Shown here in pieces: positions 61,166 through 64,000 of a DNA stretch of 64,000 nucleotides. This DNA is from Planctomyces sp. SH-PL14. Its GTDB lineage: Bacteria > Planctomycetota > Planctomycetia > Planctomycetales > Planctomycetaceae. The stretch spans positions 3,428,001 through 3,492,000 of the forward strand of contig NZ_CP011270.1 in assembly GCF_001610835.1 (NCBI RefSeq), given 5' to 3'. A program made the position numbers and the translations under genes. Numbering within the stretch: the first letter of the stretch is position 1; the number at the start of each line of letters is the position of its first letter. A model generated the notes under the pieces. That model saw nothing but the letters and a program-made list of their open reading frames with translations, was not told the origin of the DNA and did not search any database.

Positions 61166-62467
61166 ATGACTCCGACTCCCGTCGCCGACCCAGAGAAGCC
61201 GAAGGACCCGCTCAAATCGCTCCGCATCCAGCGGCGCGAAGAGCCACCCCGGCGCTCGCGCGGCTTCCCGTTCGTGCGAACAATCCTGATCCTCCTCGTT
61301 CTGGGAGGCGTAGGGTTCGCGGCTTATGTCGTGACGCAGAAGCCGGAGATGTTCCGCACCGGGGAATGGATCCCGGACGCGATCCGGACCAAGACCGAGG
61401 TGCGGGTCGCGAAGGTCATGGTCGAGACCGGCCGGTCCGCGGACGCGCTGGTCGTCGCGACCGGGTATCTCGAATCGTTCCGGCAGGCGAACATCGGGGC
61501 CAAGGCGGCGGGACGCGTGGAGTCGATCGGCGTCGAAGAGGGAACGCTGGTCAAAGGGGGCGAGGTGATCGCCGTCCTCGACCACAAGGACCTTGACGCG
61601 GCGCTCGTCGGAGCCAAGGCGGCCCTCGACCGGGCGCAGGCCGAGCTCGGAGAGCAGGACGTCGAGATCGCCCGCAGTAAGAAGGAACGGGACCGGATCT
61701 TCCGGGTCCGCGAATCGGGCGGAACGACCGAGGCGGAATACGACCGGGTCGATTTCCAGCACCGTCTGGCGGTGGCCAAGCGGGAGACCATGCAGGCGGC
61801 GGTCACCCAGGCGCAGGCCCGCGTCCAGGAAAACGAGCAGATGAAGGAGAACATGGTCGTCCGCGCCCCGTTCGACGGGACGGTCATCTCCAAGAACGCG
61901 GAAGTCGGCGAGTCGATCCTCCCCGGCGGCATGGGGGAAGCGTCGGGCCGCGGCTCGGTCGTGACGATCGCCGACCTCGCCCGCCTCGAAGTCGAATGCG
62001 ACGTGAAGGAAGGCTACATCGGCCGGGTGACGCAGGGCTCGCCGGCGGAAGTCGCGGTCGACGCCGTCCCGGATCGCCGCTACACGGGGCGGGTCCGCAA
62101 GGTGATCCCGATGGGAGACCGGGCCCGGGCCACGATCAAGGTCAAAGTCGAGATCACGAACGCCGACGAGCGTCTCTTCCCCGAGATGAGCGCCACCGTC
62201 TACTTCCTTCCCGAGCCGGGCGAGAAGCCGGTGGAAGCCCACACTCGCCGCGTCTTCTGCGATTCGACCGCCCTGGTGACCGTCGGGAAGGACGAGTTCG
62301 TCTGGAGTTTCGACGCGGAGGGCCGGGTCAAGCGGATCGACGTCGTGACCGGGGCCGCGAAAGACGGCCGAACCGAGATCATCGACGGCCTGTCCGGCGG
62401 GGAGCGCGTCATCCTCAGCCCGTCGTCCGAACTGCAGGCCGGTCAGCAGGTCAAGCTGCGGGAGTGA
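61166..62467 (+). CDS. MacA/HlyD-type membrane-fusion protein
   Basis: 433 residues from ATG 61166 (a GTG at 61130 is also in frame but would leave a 10-base leader after the -10-like TATAGT). After a basic N-terminus there is one transmembrane helix (about 38-58), then a lipoyl-like domain with GRVESIGVEEGTLVKGGEVIAVLD, a coiled-coil hairpin (about 150-230), a second half-lipoyl domain with VVRAPFDGTVISKNAEVGES and a beta-barrel end. It links an inner-membrane ABC pump to the envelope. The following ATPase and permease are consistent with a MacAB-like export system. Confidence 0.88.
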   Translation: MTPTPVADPEKPKDPLKSLRIQRREEPPRRSRGFPFVRTILILLVLGGVGFAAYVVTQKPEMFRTGEWIPDAIRTKTEVRVAKVMVETGRSADALVVATGYLESFRQANIGAKAAGRVESIGVEEGTLVKGGEVIAVLDHKDLDAALVGAKAALDRAQAELGEQDVEIARSKKERDRIFRVRESGGTTEAEYDRVDFQHRLAVAKRETMQAAVTQAQARVQENEQMKENMVVRAPFDGTVISKNAEVGESILPGGMGEASGRGSVVTIADLARLEVECDVKEGYIGRVTQGSPAEVAVDAVPDRRYTGRVRKVIPMGDRARATIKVKVEITNADERLFPEMSATVYFLPEPGEKPVEAHTRRVFCDSTALVTVGKDEFVWSFDAEGRVKRIDVVTGAAKDGRTEIIDGLSGGERVILSPSSELQAGQQVKLRE

Positions 62468-62535
62468 GTCCCGGGGCCGCCGCTGCGGTGGCCGCCCGCC
62501 GCTCGCCCCGCAGACAAGACAGGGGCCGACGGGCC

Positions 62536-62558
62536 GAGCCGGGGCCAACCGGCTCTTT
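62536..62558 (+). terminator. Weak hairpin between MacA-like and ATPase genes
   Basis: GAGCCGG (62536-62542) and CCGGCTC (62549-62555) form a 7-bp stem with a 6-base loop, followed by only TTT. It may be an attenuator that reduces read-through rather than a full terminator, since the next genes continue the operon. Confidence 0.4.
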
Positions 62559-62634
62559 GCCAGAGAAAACTTAACCGGTTGCGAACACGCCCGGTTCAAA
62601 ATCGCGATCCGATTGTCCCTACCAGGAGTCGAGA

Positions 62635-63351
62635 GTGGCCGAGCCGATCGTCGTCATCAAGGATCTCTACAAGGAGTTTCGACGTGAGCAGATCAAGATC
62701 CCGGTCCTGATGGGAATCAACCTCGAGATGCAGCGGGGAGAGTTCCTCTCCCTGATGGGTCCCTCGGGCTCCGGCAAGTCGACCCTCCTCAATCTGATCG
62801 CCGGCCTCGACAAGCCGACGTCGGGAACGATCTCGGTCGTCGGCGAAGACCTCGGCCGTCTCTCGGAAGGGGATCTCGCCGGCTGGCGGTCGCGGCACAT
62901 CGGCTTCATCTTCCAGCTCTACAACCTGATCCCGGTCCTGACGGCGTACGAGAACGTCGAGCTCCCGCTGACGCTGACCAACCTGAGCCGCCGGGAGCGG
63001 GACGAGCAGGTCAAGACGGCCCTCGGCGTCGTCGGCCTCGGCGAGCGGATGGACCACTACCCGCGGCAGCTCTCCGGCGGACAGGAGCAGCGGGTCTCGA
63101 TCGCCCGCGCCATCGCGACCGACCCGACGCTCCTCGTCGCCGACGAACCGACCGGGGACCTCGACGCCAAGTCGGCGGGTGAGATCCTCGACCTCCTGGG
63201 CCGGCTCAATTCCGAGTTCGAGAAAACGATCATCATGGTGACCCACGACCCCCACGCCGCCGAGCGCGCCTCGCGGCAGCTCCACCTGGAGAAGGGGATC
63301 CTGGTCAGCGACATCGCCCAGGACCGGAAGGGAGCGGGAGCAGCCGTATGA
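62635..63351 (+). CDS. MacB/LolD-type ABC transporter ATPase
   Basis: 238 residues from GTG 62635, with AGGAG 6 bp upstream. Walker A GPSGSGKST (about 42-50), Q-loop FIFQLYNLIPVLT, signature LSGGQEQR, Walker B LLVADEPTGDLD and switch His in VTHDPHAAE are all present. The sequence is of the LolD/MacB type, whose partners pull substrates out of the membrane instead of moving them across it. Its stop overlaps the permease start (ATGA), so the two are one unit. Confidence 0.93.
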   Translation: MAEPIVVIKDLYKEFRREQIKIPVLMGINLEMQRGEFLSLMGPSGSGKSTLLNLIAGLDKPTSGTISVVGEDLGRLSEGDLAGWRSRHIGFIFQLYNLIPVLTAYENVELPLTLTNLSRRERDEQVKTALGVVGLGERMDHYPRQLSGGQEQRVSIARAIATDPTLLVADEPTGDLDAKSAGEILDLLGRLNSEFEKTIIMVTHDPHAAERASRQLHLEKGILVSDIAQDRKGAGAAV

Positions 63352-64000
63352 AGTCCTTGAAATACATCTGGCGGAACGTCACCCGCAACAAGCTCCGGAC
63401 CAGCCTGACGATCCTCTCGATCGGCTTCAGCCTGGCGCTCATGACCGTGCTGCACGGCTACATGGCGATGCAGAGCGCCTGGGGGGACGAGGCCAAAAAA
63501 CATAACCGGATCGTCGTCCTCAACATCCAGGGGTTCTCCGGAAAGCTCCCGATCGCCAACGTCGACAAGGTGCGGGAGATCGAAGGGGTCAAGGCCGCGG
63601 TTCCCTATGCCTGGTACGGCGGGAACTACAAGGAAGAGCAGATGCCGTTCGCGCAGTTCGCGACGGACGCGAACTACGTCATGAAGGTCTGGGACGAGTT
63701 CAAGATCGCCCCGGAAGAGCTCAAGGCGTGGCAGGAGGACCGGCAGGGGTGCGTCGTCGACCGCAAGCTCGCCGAGAAGCGGGGCTGGAAAATCGGCGAC
63801 CGCATTCCGGTCCAGGGGACCTTCTACCAGTACGACCTCGACCTCACGCTCCGCGGCATGTTCGACGCGCCGCAGTACACCGACACCCTCTGGTTCCACT
63901 GGAAGTATCTCGACGAGGGGCTGAAGTCCAACAACGCCCGCGGCTCGGGGAACGCCGGAACGATCTTCGCCAAGATCGCGAGCGCCGGCACGATCCCGGA
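63348..64000 (+). CDS. FtsX/MacB-like permease, 3'-truncated by window edge
   Basis: 217 residues visible; the gene continues beyond the window. It begins MKSLKYIWRNVTRNKLRTSL with the first transmembrane helix (about 18-40), followed by the periplasmic MacB-PCD-like domain (GFSGKLPIANVDKVREIEGV, VDRKLAEKRGWKIGDRIPVQ). Together with the preceding ATPase and adaptor it forms a MacAB/Lol-type exporter; the cargo is not known. Confidence 0.88.
   Translation, partial: MKSLKYIWRNVTRNKLRTSLTILSIGFSLALMTVLHGYMAMQSAWGDEAKKHNRIVVLNIQGFSGKLPIANVDKVREIEGVKAAVPYAWYGGNYKEEQMPFAQFATDANYVMKVWDEFKIAPEELKAWQEDRQGCVVDRKLAEKRGWKIGDRIPVQGTFYQYDLDLTLRGMFDAPQYTDTLWFHWKYLDEGLKSNNARGSGNAGTIFAKIASAGTIP

Overview
The window is high-GC bacterial DNA that most resembles a member of the Planctomycetota. 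The evidence is indirect: a 2410-residue WD40 lipoprotein, a Ser/Thr kinase with a DLG motif, a Tsr3/DTW-like protein, a complete MoxR-vWA-beta-propeller operon, and many lineage-restricted secreted proteins. No rRNA is present, so the genus is not determined.

Region 1 (1 to about 23,100) is the right-hand part of an integrated tailed prophage with a lambda-like head module and a siphovirus-like tail module. The order is terminase large subunit (cut by the window edge), gpW-like connector, portal, protease-scaffold, major capsid protein, cement protein, head-tail connectors, tail tube, tail chaperone, tape measure, tail-tip and fibre genes, small accessory genes, and a tyrosine integrase abutting a tRNA with a CAT anticodon. 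Two AT-richer genes on the opposite strand (1940-4574) interrupt the packaging genes. Two adjacent fibre genes each read correctly only if one base is removed. No lysis gene or lysogeny repressor was recognised.

Region 2 (23,133-35,118) is chromosomal: a Ser/Pro-rich lipoprotein, a hemolysin III-type membrane protein, a small coiled-coil/HTH protein, RuvX overlapping a stand-alone LigD phosphoesterase-like protein, a DTW/Tsr3-like protein, a nucleoside-type MFS transporter, a Cys-repeat secreted protein, and a GntR/YtrA-type regulator with its ABC ATPase and permease.

Region 3 (35,535-43,779) is a tightly overlapping five-gene minus-strand operon: an alpha-helical protein, a MoxR AAA+ ATPase, a small beta-rich protein, a vWA plus beta-propeller protein, and a large TPR-like plus beta-propeller protein. 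It matches the MoxR-vWA-beta-propeller (bpX) ternary systems predicted from comparative genomics to act in biological conflict. A near-perfect 17-bp-arm hairpin lies upstream of it.

Region 4 (43,959-51,518) holds an IS4-family element with an exact 11-bp target duplication, a thiolase / acyl-CoA synthetase / 3-hydroxybutyrate dehydrogenase operon that would turn 3-hydroxybutyrate into acetyl-CoA, and a ROK sugar kinase. Region 5 (51,526-64,000) carries the Ser/Thr kinase, the giant WD40 lipoprotein, and, divergently, a MacA-like adaptor, a MacB/LolD-like ATPase and the start of an FtsX/MacB-like permease.

Across regions 2-4 there are six copies of a roughly 310-330 bp intergenic repeat with hairpin-rich ends. 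Five of the six abut a stop codon within about 35 bp. Its reading frames are not conserved, so it is more likely a MITE-like element or a structured 3'-end/terminator RNA than a gene. One copy was split by the IS4 element.
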